Positions 1 through 7,710 of a DNA stretch of 48,607 nt are shown here, piece by piece. Below the pieces are notes generated by a model. It was not told where the DNA came from. It ran no database searches and saw only the letters and a list, made by a program, of their open reading frames with translations. Position 1 is the stretch's first letter. The number at the start of each line of letters is the position of its first letter. A program made the position numbers and the translations under genes. This DNA is from Chloroflexota bacterium (lineage in GTDB: Bacteria; Chloroflexota; UBA11872): the NCBI GenBank assembly GCA_022820025.1, contig JAJEGF010000081.1, forward strand, positions 1-48,607, read 5' to 3'.

Positions 1-1044
1 CCGGACCTCCCCACCCCCGACCCGATCCTCGACGCCCTGGACCGAGCCGCCCGCGATCCGGTCAACCACCGCTACCCCGAGTACTACGGCCTCGACGAAC
101 TGCGCGAAGCCATCGCCGCCTGGTACGCCCGCCGCTTCCAGGTAAACCTCGACCCCGCCACCGAAATCGTCCCCCTCATTGGCTCCAAGGAAGGCATCGC
201 CCACCTGCCGCTGGCCCTCGTAAACCCCGGCGACACTGTCCTCATGACCGACCCGGGTTACCCCGTCTACGCCATCGGCACCATGCTCGCCGGCGGCGTC
301 TCCCACTCCCTCCCGCTTGCGTCCGAACGTGGCTGGATTCCTGACCTGAACGCCGTTCCCGCCGACGCGCTCGCCAACGCCCGCCTGCTCTGGCTCTGCT
401 ACCCCGGCAACCCCACCGCCGCCATCGCTCCCTTCGAGTTCTTCGAGGAAGCCGTCGAGTTCGCCCGCGCCAACAACGTCGTGCTCGCCCAGGACGCTGC
501 CTACTCGGAGGTCGTCTTCGACGGCTACCGATGCCGCAGCACCCTCGAGATCCCCGAAGCCCGCGACGTGGCCGTCGAGTTCCACTCCCTCTCCAAGACC
601 TACAACATGACCGGCTGGCGCATCGGCTGGATGGCCGGGAACCCAGAAGTGGTCGAAGCCCTCGGACGCGTCAAGACCAACGTCGACTCCGGCATCTTCC
701 AGGCCGTCCAGCACGCCGGCATCGCGGCTCTGGATGTCGACCAGGACTGGATCGACGCCCGCAACGCCCACCTGCAGGACCGCCGCGACCGTGTCGTGAC
801 CGCCCTGCGCAACGTGGGCGTCGCGCCGGAGGTCCCCAAGGCCAGCCTCTATCTCTGGAGCCCCACGCCCGGCGGCATGTCGTCCGTCGACTTTGCGACT
901 CGCTTGATCGACGAGGTCGGCGTCATCGTGACCCCGGGCGTCGGTTTTGGAACCTATGGCGAAGGCCATTTCCGCATCTCCCTCACCACCCCCGACGACC
1001 GGCTCGACGAAGCCCTGGAGCGCATTGCCGCTGTCAGCTTCTAA
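1..1044 (+). CDS. LL-diaminopimelate aminotransferase-type class I/II aminotransferase (5' end cut off)
   Basis: The frame is open from the first base, so the N-terminus lies outside the window; 347 residues are visible against about 390 usual for the family. It is a fold-type I PLP aminotransferase. The lysine that binds PLP is in S-L-S-K-T-Y-N-M-T-G-W-R-I-G-W (lysine at codon 199), and the family signatures Y-P-G-N-P-T-A and D-P-G-Y-P-V-Y are present. The S-L-S-K-T-Y-N-M-T-G-W form and the N-terminal R-Y-P-E-Y-Y-G-L are typical of DapL-like enzymes, which convert tetrahydrodipicolinate to LL-diaminopimelate in lysine and cell-wall synthesis, but other aminotransferases share them, so the substrate is inferred. 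The HflX gene follows after 13 bases on the same strand, so the two are probably cotranscribed. Confidence 0.85.
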   Translation, partial: PDLPTPDPILDALDRAARDPVNHRYPEYYGLDELREAIAAWYARRFQVNLDPATEIVPLIGSKEGIAHLPLALVNPGDTVLMTDPGYPVYAIGTMLAGGVSHSLPLASERGWIPDLNAVPADALANARLLWLCYPGNPTAAIAPFEFFEEAVEFARANNVVLAQDAAYSEVVFDGYRCRSTLEIPEARDVAVEFHSLSKTYNMTGWRIGWMAGNPEVVEALGRVKTNVDSGIFQAVQHAGIAALDVDQDWIDARNAHLQDRRDRVVTALRNVGVAPEVPKASLYLWSPTPGGMSSVDFATRLIDEVGVIVTPGVGFGTYGEGHFRISLTTPDDRLDEALERIAAVSF

Positions 1045-1057
1045 CGGCCGTCCCCAG

Positions 1058-2356
1058 TTGAGACCGTCCGATACGGATGTCTCCGGGCGGCTGCTCGATG
1101 CGCGACGCGAGCGAGCCTTCCTGGTCGGCCTCGAAGGTCTGCCCGAACTCGGCGACTGGCCCGCCGACGCGTCCCTCGACGAACTCGCCCAACTCGTCGA
1201 AACCGCCGGCGCCGAAGTCGTTGGCCGCACCCTCCTCCGCATCCGCCGCCCCGTCGCCGCCACCCTCATGGGCACCGGCCAGCTCGAAGATTCCATCGGC
1301 CTTGCCCGCGCCCACGATGCCGACGTCCTGATGATCGACGCCGACCTCAAGCCCCGCCAACAGCGCAACCTGGAGAACGCCTTCAAGGGCAAAGTCCTCG
1401 ACCGCACCGGTGTCATCCTCGACATCTTCGCCGCCCGCGCCCGCACCGTTGAAGGGCACCTTCAGGTCGAACGCGCCCAGTTGGAATATCTCCTGCCCCG
1501 CCTATCCGAACTCTGGGTCCAGTTCTCGCGACAGCGCGGCGGTGTCGGCCCATTCCGCGGTCCCGGTGAAACCCAGATCGAAACCGACCGCCGCCTCTAC
1601 CGCGGCCGCATGGCCATGCTGGACAAGCGGCTGGACGCTGTACGCGCTCGCCGCGCCAGGGGCCGCGCCCGTCGCCGCGAGTCCGGATTCCTCACCGCCG
1701 CCCTCGTCGGCTACACGAACGCCGGCAAGAGCAGCCTCCTCAACGCTCTCACGGGCGCCGGCGTCTTCACCGAAGACCGACTCTTCGCCACCCTGGATCC
1801 AACCACTCGCAGCGTCGACCTGCCGGATGGCGGCGCAATCCTCGTCTCCGACACGGTCGGATTCATCCAGCGCCTCCCCACTCGCCTGGTGCAGGCCTTC
1901 CGCGGAACGCTCGAAGAGGCGCTCGAGGCCGATGTCCTGATTCACGTCGTCGACCTGGCGAATCCCGCCTTTGAACGCCAGGTGGAGGTCGTCCACGACA
2001 CCCTGCGCGACATCGGTGCCGGCCGCCGCCCGATCGTCACGGCGCTAAACAAGGTCGATATCGCCCCCGCGCCCGACCTTGCCGAGTACCCAAACGCCGT
2101 GGCCGTCTCGGCGACGACTGGTGAGGGAATCCAGGACTTACTCCAGCGGCTGGCCGACATTCACCGGGTCAGCACCGTCGACATCGAAGTCGAGATCCCC
2201 TATGACGACAGCCGTCTGGTAGCCCTCTTCCACGAACACGGCAGCGTAGAGGAGGAGTCCTTCGGCCAATCCGGAACACGATTGCGCGGCGCTGTGCCTT
2301 CTGCCCTGGCCGGCCGCTTTGACGCCTACGGCGTGGAACCGGCGGTCTCCCGATGA
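1058..2356 (+). CDS. hflX: GTPase HflX
   Basis: Ribosome-associated GTPase of the Obg-HflX group, which splits stalled or idle ribosomes under stress in other bacteria. The protein has the N-terminal HflX domain (L-M-G-T-G-Q-L-E-D around residue 75; E-R-A-Q-L-E-Y-L-L-P-R-L around 138-149), the glycine-rich linker G-P-G-E-T-Q-I-E-T-D-R-R, then a G domain with G1 G-Y-T-N-A-G-K-S (218-225), G3 D-T-V-G-F (265-269) and G4 N-K-V-D (331-334). At 432 residues it has normal length. No ATG lies at a sensible place: the reading frame continues upstream into the preceding gene, and TTG at 1058 is the first start codon after that gene's stop, so it is chosen although no clear Shine-Dalgarno is seen. The stop overlaps the next start as ATGA. 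Confidence 0.88.
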   Translation: MRPSDTDVSGRLLDARRERAFLVGLEGLPELGDWPADASLDELAQLVETAGAEVVGRTLLRIRRPVAATLMGTGQLEDSIGLARAHDADVLMIDADLKPRQQRNLENAFKGKVLDRTGVILDIFAARARTVEGHLQVERAQLEYLLPRLSELWVQFSRQRGGVGPFRGPGETQIETDRRLYRGRMAMLDKRLDAVRARRARGRARRRESGFLTAALVGYTNAGKSSLLNALTGAGVFTEDRLFATLDPTTRSVDLPDGGAILVSDTVGFIQRLPTRLVQAFRGTLEEALEADVLIHVVDLANPAFERQVEVVHDTLRDIGAGRRPIVTALNKVDIAPAPDLAEYPNAVAVSATTGEGIQDLLQRLADIHRVSTVDIEVEIPYDDSRLVALFHEHGSVEEESFGQSGTRLRGAVPSALAGRFDAYGVEPAVSR

Positions 2357-3669
2357 CCGGGCAGTTGCAAGTCGGCTTCGCCCGCCGCGACATCACCCCA
2401 CCGCCCGGCATTGACCTCAGCGGCTTCGGCTTCCGCTTCGGCGCCAGCCTCGGCTCCCTTGAGCCGCTAAAAGTCGACGCCCTCGCCGTCACCGACGGGG
2501 ACCAGCCGTTGCTGCTATTCGGCTTCGACCTCATCGGTTTCACCATTGAACATCTGGCCGATCTCCGCGCACGAACGGCCGCGGCCACCGGCGTGCCCGG
2601 AGAGAACCAGATGTGGACCTGCACCCACACCCACGGCGGTCCCGAGACGGGCGTTCTCCCCGGTATGGGCGAGAAGGATCCCAACTATCTGGACTCGGTC
2701 GAAGAAGCTGCAGTTGATGCCGCCGTCGAGGCACTGGACCGCATGGTCACGGCCGACCTGTGGCTGGCCAGCGGCGAGTCTTACGTCGGTGCCAACCGCC
2801 GCTCCGCCGCCTTCCGTCCGGGCGGCCCCGAGGACGGCCACATCGACGACATAGACGCGGCTGTCGTCGTGGCCGAGTTCCGCGACTCAGAAGGTGTTCC
2901 CCTCGTGACCCTCGTCAATTACAGCTGCCACCCAACCGGCTCACGCGAAAGCGTCAGCACCTCCGACTATCCCGGCCATATGCGCCGCACTGTCAGCGCG
3001 GCAACCGGCGCACCCAGCCTGTACGTCAACGGCGCCGGTGGTGACGTCAATCAGCGCTTCGACGGCGCCGGCTACCGCAGCGTCTCCAACGCCCGCCACC
3101 ACGGCGTCGCCCTAGGCCGCACGGTCCTCGACCTCCGTTCGCAGCTGCGCCGATCTTCGACGTCGTGCGCGTGCGCAGCTTCCTCGCCCGCCGACCTCCA
3201 CTACGCCGATCCAATCAGCCGGGCCGAGGCCCACCAGATCCTCACCGAAGGTCAGCGCGCCTTGGAGGCGACGACCGGAACCGCCCAGCGCCTGCGTATC
3301 CAGTCGCACCAGGTCGACTTCGCCCAGCGCGTCCTCGACTGGCAGCCATCTGACGGCCCCGACCTCACCGTCGACATCCAGGCGCTTCGCATCGGCGATC
3401 TCGCGCTGGTCGCCATCCCCTCCGAATTCTTCTCAGCCGACGGCCGCGCGCTTCGCGCCGAAGCTCGGTCTCCTGAACTCATGATCGCTGGCTGGAGCAA
3501 CGGCCTCGTCGGCTACACGCCCACGCGCCGCGCCATGGCCACCGGCGGCTACGAGGTCGCCGACGCCCATCGCTGGTACGGGCATCACGCCGCCTGGGAT
3601 CCCGTCAGCGGCGACAACCTTCGCGCGGCAGCGCTGAAGTCAATAGGCAAGCTCTACGCCGACGGCTAA
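2353..3669 (+). CDS. Neutral/alkaline ceramidase N-terminal-domain-like hydrolase
   Basis: A 438-residue protein resembling the metal-binding N-terminal domain of neutral ceramidases (amidases that remove the fatty acyl chain of ceramide). Visible landmarks are an opening R-R-D-I-T-P-P beta segment, the zinc-site-like C-T-H-T-H-G-G-P (His 92 and 94), N-Y-S-C-H-P-T near residue 195, a D-Y-P-G segment and G-A-G-G-D-V-N. There is no signal peptide, unlike secreted ceramidases, and the C-terminal domain of full-length enzymes is absent, so this belongs to the short cytoplasmic-looking family widely annotated as hypothetical or alkaline ceramidase. The substrate is unknown. ATG at 2353 overlaps the hflX stop by four bases, implying translational coupling. 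Confidence 0.75.
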   Translation: MTGQLQVGFARRDITPPPGIDLSGFGFRFGASLGSLEPLKVDALAVTDGDQPLLLFGFDLIGFTIEHLADLRARTAAATGVPGENQMWTCTHTHGGPETGVLPGMGEKDPNYLDSVEEAAVDAAVEALDRMVTADLWLASGESYVGANRRSAAFRPGGPEDGHIDDIDAAVVVAEFRDSEGVPLVTLVNYSCHPTGSRESVSTSDYPGHMRRTVSAATGAPSLYVNGAGGDVNQRFDGAGYRSVSNARHHGVALGRTVLDLRSQLRRSSTSCACAASSPADLHYADPISRAEAHQILTEGQRALEATTGTAQRLRIQSHQVDFAQRVLDWQPSDGPDLTVDIQALRIGDLALVAIPSEFFSADGRALRAEARSPELMIAGWSNGLVGYTPTRRAMATGGYEVADAHRWYGHHAAWDPVSGDNLRAAALKSIGKLYADG

Positions 3670-4022
3670 TTGACGCTCTGCACCCGCCTCAGCCACGCAA
3701 CCAGCGCGGTAGCCAAACAACCCACCAACCAGACCGCAATGGCGGGAACCACCCACGGCCCGCTGATCACAGCTCCCCAGGCACTCAAAATCACCACCCC
3801 AAGCGCGGCGCCAACAAGTGCCGTAAGCAGAAACACCAGCGAACGAAGGGCCCGCGCCTGCATCCACGCGCGCCGCGCCGGACGCTCCGCGCCGCACGCC
3901 CGGCACACCTGCCAACCTCGCGCGTTGGTCCGGTGGCACACGCGGCACAACCAGATCGTTCCTGGCAAGACCTGGGTTGTCGTGCCCAGATCGCTCGCGT
4001 GGCTGTGACGATCGGTAGTCAT
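3666..4022 (-). CDS. Small membrane protein with a RanBP2-type zinc finger
   Basis: A 118-residue protein. Residues 24-43 match the RanBP2 zinc-finger consensus exactly: W-x-C-x2-C-x3-N-x6-C-x2-C, with W24, C26, C29, N33, C40 and C43. Two hydrophobic segments follow (about 60-82 and 86-110), so the finger should face one side of the membrane beside a helical hairpin. The function is unknown; RanBP2 fingers bind protein (often ubiquitin or Ran) or single-stranded RNA in eukaryotes, and bacterial examples are uncharacterised. ATG at 4022 overlaps the recombinase stop as ATGA, so the two genes are coupled. The 3' end overlaps the convergent ceramidase-like gene by four bases. Confidence 0.72.
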   Translation of the reverse strand: MTTDRHSHASDLGTTTQVLPGTIWLCRVCHRTNARGWQVCRACGAERPARRAWMQARALRSLVFLLTALVGAALGVVILSAWGAVISGPWVVPAIAVWLVGCLATALVAWLRRVQSVN

Positions 4023-5044
4023 CGCGCGAGAGCTCGATCCGTCGGCGAGCGGCCCTTCCGAGCCGTTGCCGCGGCCTCTTCCACGGTCGGGCTGTAACGA
4101 TCGAACGCCTCGCGCAGCTTGGCGGTTTCGTAGTGCGCGTAGATTCGCTTCGTCGTATCCGGCGAGGCGTGCCCCAGAATGTCCTGAACCTCCGACAGAT
4201 TGGCCCCTCGGTTCAACAGCGAGGTGGCCTTCAGGTGTCGGAAGTCATGCGTCGTGGCTGGAACTCCGACAGCCGCGGCATAGGTTTTCACGATCTTCCA
4301 GATCGATTGCGGCGACAGGCGCAGCAACTCGCCTGCGCGGCCCGGGTGCTTCGGCTTTCCGTGATGACGAATGAACAACGGCGCATACGCGTCGTGCCGG
4401 GCCTTTACGTAGGCGCGAATCGCCTCACGCGTGTCATCGTCAAAAAAGACCACCCGCTCCCGGTCGCCCTTTCCCGTGATCAGAGCCTGCTGCGCCCACC
4501 CGTCGTCCACATCTCTCCGGTCAAGCCGGGCCGCCTCACGCCGCCGCATGCCGGTGGTAAACAGCAAGAGCAACAAGGCTCGGTCCCGATAGACCCGTAG
4601 CCGGGCATCTTTCGAAGCTGAATCGGCAATCAATCCCGGCAATTCGTTCTTGACATAATCGACAATCAGCGCCAGTCCGTCCTCAACCCGTGGCGTCCGA
4701 TATCCGGGCTTGTCGCGAACTGCCCGCAATCGCTCAACCGCACGTTCGAGTTCCACGCCATCCAGTGCGCCGGAACGCAGGCAATGCCTCAGGAACGCCC
4801 GAACCGCTGCCAGGTACGTCGAAATCGTGGCCTGGCGCTCGCGTCCAAACTCATCCACTAATTCAAGGTAGAACCGCTCGAGTACGCCGTCGTCCAACTC
4901 GTCCAGCAACGTTTCGGTACCGCGCCAGGCCAGGAAACGCCGCAACCCCGTCCTATACGTCGCCCTCGTGCTCGGGGACTTGGCACGCATGGCACCCAAG
5001 AAGTCCGTCGTGGCGGTCTGCAGGGTCGGGCTCACGGGCTCCAA
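4019..5044 (-). CDS. Tyrosine recombinase/integrase (XerC/D-like)
   Basis: Site-specific recombinase of 341 residues with an N-terminal SAM-like core-binding domain (about 8-95) and a C-terminal catalytic domain. All catalytic residues are recognisable: Arg167 in T-T-G-M-R-R-R-E, Lys192 in T-G-K-G-D-R, His266/Arg269 in T-H-D-F-R-H, His292 in L-G-H-A-S-P-D-T-T and the nucleophile Tyr302 in R-I-Y-A-H-Y. It should therefore be active. The first codon of the frame is TTG at 5044; GTG at 5035 is a possible alternative. No tRNA, excisionase or phage gene is next to it, so it is either a domesticated recombinase or the remnant of a mobile element whose other parts decayed in the gene-poor stretch upstream. 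A membrane zinc-finger gene follows in an ATGA overlap. Confidence 0.9.
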   Translation of the reverse strand: MEPVSPTLQTATTDFLGAMRAKSPSTRATYRTGLRRFLAWRGTETLLDELDDGVLERFYLELVDEFGRERQATISTYLAAVRAFLRHCLRSGALDGVELERAVERLRAVRDKPGYRTPRVEDGLALIVDYVKNELPGLIADSASKDARLRVYRDRALLLLLFTTGMRRREAARLDRRDVDDGWAQQALITGKGDRERVVFFDDDTREAIRAYVKARHDAYAPLFIRHHGKPKHPGRAGELLRLSPQSIWKIVKTYAAAVGVPATTHDFRHLKATSLLNRGANLSEVQDILGHASPDTTKRIYAHYETAKLREAFDRYSPTVEEAAATARKGRSPTDRALAR

Positions 5045-5072
5045 TCCAGAATCACGTATGCACTAACGGTAC

Positions 5073-5090
5073 TCCCACGACACAGTGGGA
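5073..5090. promoter_or_regulatory. Short inverted repeat upstream of the recombinase gene
   Basis: tcccac and gtggga form a perfect 6-bp inverted repeat with a 6-base spacer, 29 bases upstream of the recombinase start codon. Its location fits an operator or leader hairpin of the recombinase gene. The arms are short, so chance is possible. Confidence 0.3.
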
Positions 5091-5483
5091 ACTTTGAATC
5101 TAGCGCGCCCCGCCAACTCTGTCACGAGACTTTTCGAACCTGTACCACCTGTCAATATCTTTCTGCAGCACGCGGATTTCCACGATATCCAGGCTCGTCC
5201 GCTGTTAAGGCGCCGCGGACGCAGCAGCTTCCGCGGCGAGCCTGCGGGCAGTACAAGGCGACTGGTACGTCAAAGGTCCAAGGCCGATCCCTGGTCACGC
5301 AGCCTTTACCGGGGTGCCGACGACACGTCCCGGCCGCGGCTCCTTGGAGAGAGTTGGAGCATGCCGTGCCCGCTGGCTCGCAATGCGCGATGGCCGCTGA
5401 ACGCATCTGCGCTTTTCTCGTCTTGCCGACGTTTCCGTGCCATGTACCGGCGCCTTCCACGGCTCTCGGCGTCTCGAGATCGA

Positions 5484-5517
5484 AATAGTAGAACTAATGT
5501 GTATTAGTTCTACTATT
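5484..5517. repeat. Perfect 15-bp AT-rich inverted repeat
   Basis: aatagtagaactaat (5484-5498), spacer gtgt, then its exact reverse complement (5503-5517). A further imperfectly spaced pair, gtctc at 5471-5475 and gagac at 5518-5522, flanks it. The arms are about 27 percent GC inside DNA of well over 60 percent GC, and no oligo-T tract follows. It could be a recombinase attachment or crossover core, an operator, or a transposon end pair. A canonical terminator is less likely, because no gene ends here. Confidence 0.65.
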
Positions 5518-5895
5518 GAGACCAGGGTCCCGGTCAGTCAGGCCGCCAACGCCGCTGACTAGTCAAGCATCTTCCGGCCTTGGAGCTTCCACGGCCGGAG
5601 CTCAATGCCAGCTGTGAACTCACGGCGTGCTCCGGTCACACCTGGCGGTCCGTAAGAGCGGAAGCTTCATCATGCCTCGGCGCTGCCATAGGAGTTGCAA
5701 ACAATGTCGCCGGCGGCAGGCGGGGACTGCATTGGATCCCTCGGCGCGGACTAGGGCTAGGGCGTGCCGAAAGTCGCCGTCCTTGACCTCTCGTAACTGT
5801 GTCCCTTCAACAGTGTCCGGACACAGCGCGTTCGCAATCGGGCACCTTGCCTGTCCACCGCCGGCACGGCGATACTCCGCCCCCATGCATTGTGC

Positions 5896-6320
5896 GTTAT
5901 GTAAAGAACAGATTGAAGAACCAATCATGATGTCGAAGAGTCTGATGCCACATCAGCTTCCCTCCTCCTGCCCGCTGTACGCCGAAACTCCGGTCGTGAC
6001 CTGTAGTGCGTGCCGTCCAAAGACTTCGCCATCGAGGCACGATCTGGTCCCGCGGCCTGGTGGAACTCGTCGGCGGCAAACTGGCCCTTGTCGAGGTGTT
6101 CGTGCGCATCCGCGTCGTCATAGGTCACGTCGAAGCTGAACTAGGTGTCTCCTACCCCACCGTCCGCGGACGAGTCGAGGGTGTAACCGAGGCGCTGGCT
6201 CGTCAACTGGTCAGCCTTCCCGGAAGACGTCTCGCATAGCGGTCCGCGCCTCGTTCTCCACCGCCGGCTCACGCCCCGCCCCCGGACTCGCTTGCCCATC
6301 AGACGGCAAGTTATGTAAAG
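5896..6320. repeat. 11-base direct repeat flanking the DUF2089 remnant
   Basis: gttatgtaaag occurs at 5896-5906 and again in the same orientation at 6310-6320, 414 bases apart, bracketing the decayed DUF2089 gene. The surrounding bases do not match further. It may mark an inserted segment or be coincidence; an 11-mer pair this close is unusual but not decisive. Confidence 0.35.
5927..6239 (+). pseudogene. Decayed DUF2089-family gene (frameshifted)
   Basis: Two adjoining reading frames together resemble a DUF2089 protein, a small family with an N-terminal zinc ribbon and a C-terminal Fis-like helix-turn-helix. From ATG 5927 one frame reads an N-terminal part with C-P-L-Y where the family has C-P-x-C, then C-S-A-C and H-D-L-V-P-R. 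Around 6050-6057 the similarity moves to another frame, which continues G-L-V-E-L-V, then I-G-H-V-E-A-E-L-G-V-S-Y-P-T-V-R, the family's most conserved stretch, and ends at the stop at 6237-6239. One zinc-ligand cysteine is replaced by tyrosine and about two residues are missing between the Cys pairs, so this looks like real decay and not only a sequencing slip. The family assignment is from memory of the conserved pattern. Confidence 0.6.
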
Positions 6321-6327
6321 CTGACGC

Positions 6328-7578
6328 TTATGCATACTGCGTGAGGATGCCGGCCTGTCGCACCTGCTGCCACCGCTCGCCGAACGCGGGACTCCCGTCG
6401 TCTTCCTCGGTGGTCAACGTCACGCCACGCTCGAAGGCCGGCCGGCTGCCAGCCAGGAAGTCGGCTTCCATGTCGTCGTGTTCCGTGTACGCCACCGAAG
6501 AGCCGTCCGCCCATCGCACGATGTGGATCATCCGCGGCAACTCGTGCTGCGAAATGTCCGGCCGTCGCAGCCGTTCCAGCGCGTGCTCGTCCACCTCGAT
6601 CCCCAGCCCCGGCGCTTCCGAAACCCGCATGTGACCGCGCCGAATCTCCAGCGGCTCTCGAATCAGGTCGTCCCGGTAGGTGTTCAGGCACGTGATGGCT
6701 GGCCACTGGGCCGCTGGCAGCACCGCGCCCAAGTGAGCGGTGAACGCCGTCGTGATCCCCGTACCCACAAGCTGTAGCCACAGCGGCATGTTCGCCTCGT
6801 CCGCCAGCGCTCCCTGGTGCATGGTGCGCGCCGCCCCTTGATTCAGCACCCAGCCGTCGCAGACACCCTCCTTGACGGCCGTAAGGAACGGCGGATTGTC
6901 GAAGTGCATCGCCACTGGTCGCCGCAACTTCGCCCGCAGCGAACGGTTGCCTTCCACGTCGTGCTGCGGAATCGGTGTCTCGAAGAAATGCACCTTCGGA
7001 AGTGCTTGCAGATCCTCCAGCACATGCGCCGCCTGGCCGGCCGACACCAGCAGGCTGTTGAAGTCCAGGTCGAACACGCAATGGTCCGGCGTCGCGTCGC
7101 TGATCGCCTGGGTCGCCGCCCGCAGGTCGTGCCAGGGCCGCGCCTTCAGCTTGAAGCTGGCGTAGCCGGCTGCCACCGCGTCCTGCGTCTCTCCTACCCA
7201 CTCGTCCGGCGGCATGTCCCAGCACCACCACGCGATCGGGCACCAGTCCCGGACCTTGTGACCAAGCAGCCGATACGCCGGCACCCCGAGCGCCTTGCCG
7301 GCCAGATCGAACAGCGCCTGTTGCAAGCCGGCCCCGAGTCCGTCGTCCCACATCAACTCGGCCGGATGGCTCCCGATCGCTCGGTCGGCGGCTTCGTCCG
7401 GCACCCGGCCCCAGGTGTAGTGCGGGACGGTCTCGCCCCAACCAACCAGCCCGTTGTCGGCCGTGACCTTGCACACCTCGATGATTGACCAGTCCGCACA
7501 CTTCCGGCGCATGTGCCGCCCTGGCCGTTCCGTGTGCCCGGCGTCAACTGGGATTCGTTCAACCGAGACTATCTTCAT
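6328..7578 (-). CDS. Enolase-superfamily (mandelate racemase/muconate lactonizing-like) enzyme
   Basis: A 416-residue protein with the two-domain MR/MLE layout: an N-terminal alpha+beta capping domain, then a barrel. The catalytic K-x-K is at S-F-K-L-K-A-R-P (Lys143, Lys145). Likely metal ligands are Asp170/Asp172 in F-D-L-D-F-N and Glu200 in F-F-E-T-P-I; the third is unclear (M-H-F-D-N-P instead of a plain D-E). Such enzymes abstract the proton alpha to a carboxylate, typically dehydrating sugar acids or racemising substrates; the substrate is unknown. The start at 7578 is chosen because a Shine-Dalgarno-like aggacgg lies just upstream and translation from it begins with the expected M-K-I-V-S-V-E; an upstream ATG at 7617 would add 13 unconvincing residues. 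The gene stands alone between gene-poor DNA and a GNAT gene on the same strand. Confidence 0.8.
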   Translation of the reverse strand: MKIVSVERIPVDAGHTERPGRHMRRKCADWSIIEVCKVTADNGLVGWGETVPHYTWGRVPDEAADRAIGSHPAELMWDDGLGAGLQQALFDLAGKALGVPAYRLLGHKVRDWCPIAWWCWDMPPDEWVGETQDAVAAGYASFKLKARPWHDLRAATQAISDATPDHCVFDLDFNSLLVSAGQAAHVLEDLQALPKVHFFETPIPQHDVEGNRSLRAKLRRPVAMHFDNPPFLTAVKEGVCDGWVLNQGAARTMHQGALADEANMPLWLQLVGTGITTAFTAHLGAVLPAAQWPAITCLNTYRDDLIREPLEIRRGHMRVSEAPGLGIEVDEHALERLRRPDISQHELPRMIHIVRWADGSSVAYTEHDDMEADFLAGSRPAFERGVTLTTEEDDGSPAFGERWQQVRQAGILTQYA

Positions 7579-7674
7579 ATCTGCCGTCCTACCCCCTAAG
7601 ACGCGGGAGTGTCGCACTCCGGCGTAGAACCAGCTTTGTTCGGCAATGAGCGGAGTGGTGGCTTGCTTCGGTCA

Positions 7675-7708
7675 GCGTGCGGTCAATCCACTCGCGAAGT
7701 CCGCACGC
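7675..7708 (-). terminator. Possible hairpin after the GNAT gene
   Basis: gcgtgcgg (7675-7682) and ccgcacgc (7701-7708) form a perfect 8-bp stem with an 18-base loop immediately past the stop codon of the GNAT gene. There is no U-tract, so it would be a 3' stabilising hairpin or weak terminator at best. A second small hairpin, ggagtg/cactcc, lies at 7606-7620. Confidence 0.3.
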
Positions 7709-7710
7709 CA

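Larger units (their letters stand above)
5045..5926. other. Gene-poor stretch upstream of the recombinase
   Basis: About 880 bases without a convincing gene on either strand. The open frames here have biased Arg/Ser/Pro-rich translations typical of GC-rich noncoding or shadow frames, and I recognise no family. The stretch holds three inverted repeats, at 5073-5090, 5484-5517 and 5813-5824, and the first copy of an 11-base direct repeat at 5896. The position next to a tyrosine recombinase and a decayed gene fits an old insertion that lost coding capacity. Confidence 0.5.

Noticed and set aside
5085..5507. A 140-codon open frame in the gene-poor stretch
   Set aside because: The translation is Arg/Ser/Pro-rich with no recognisable pattern, and opposite frames are equally open.
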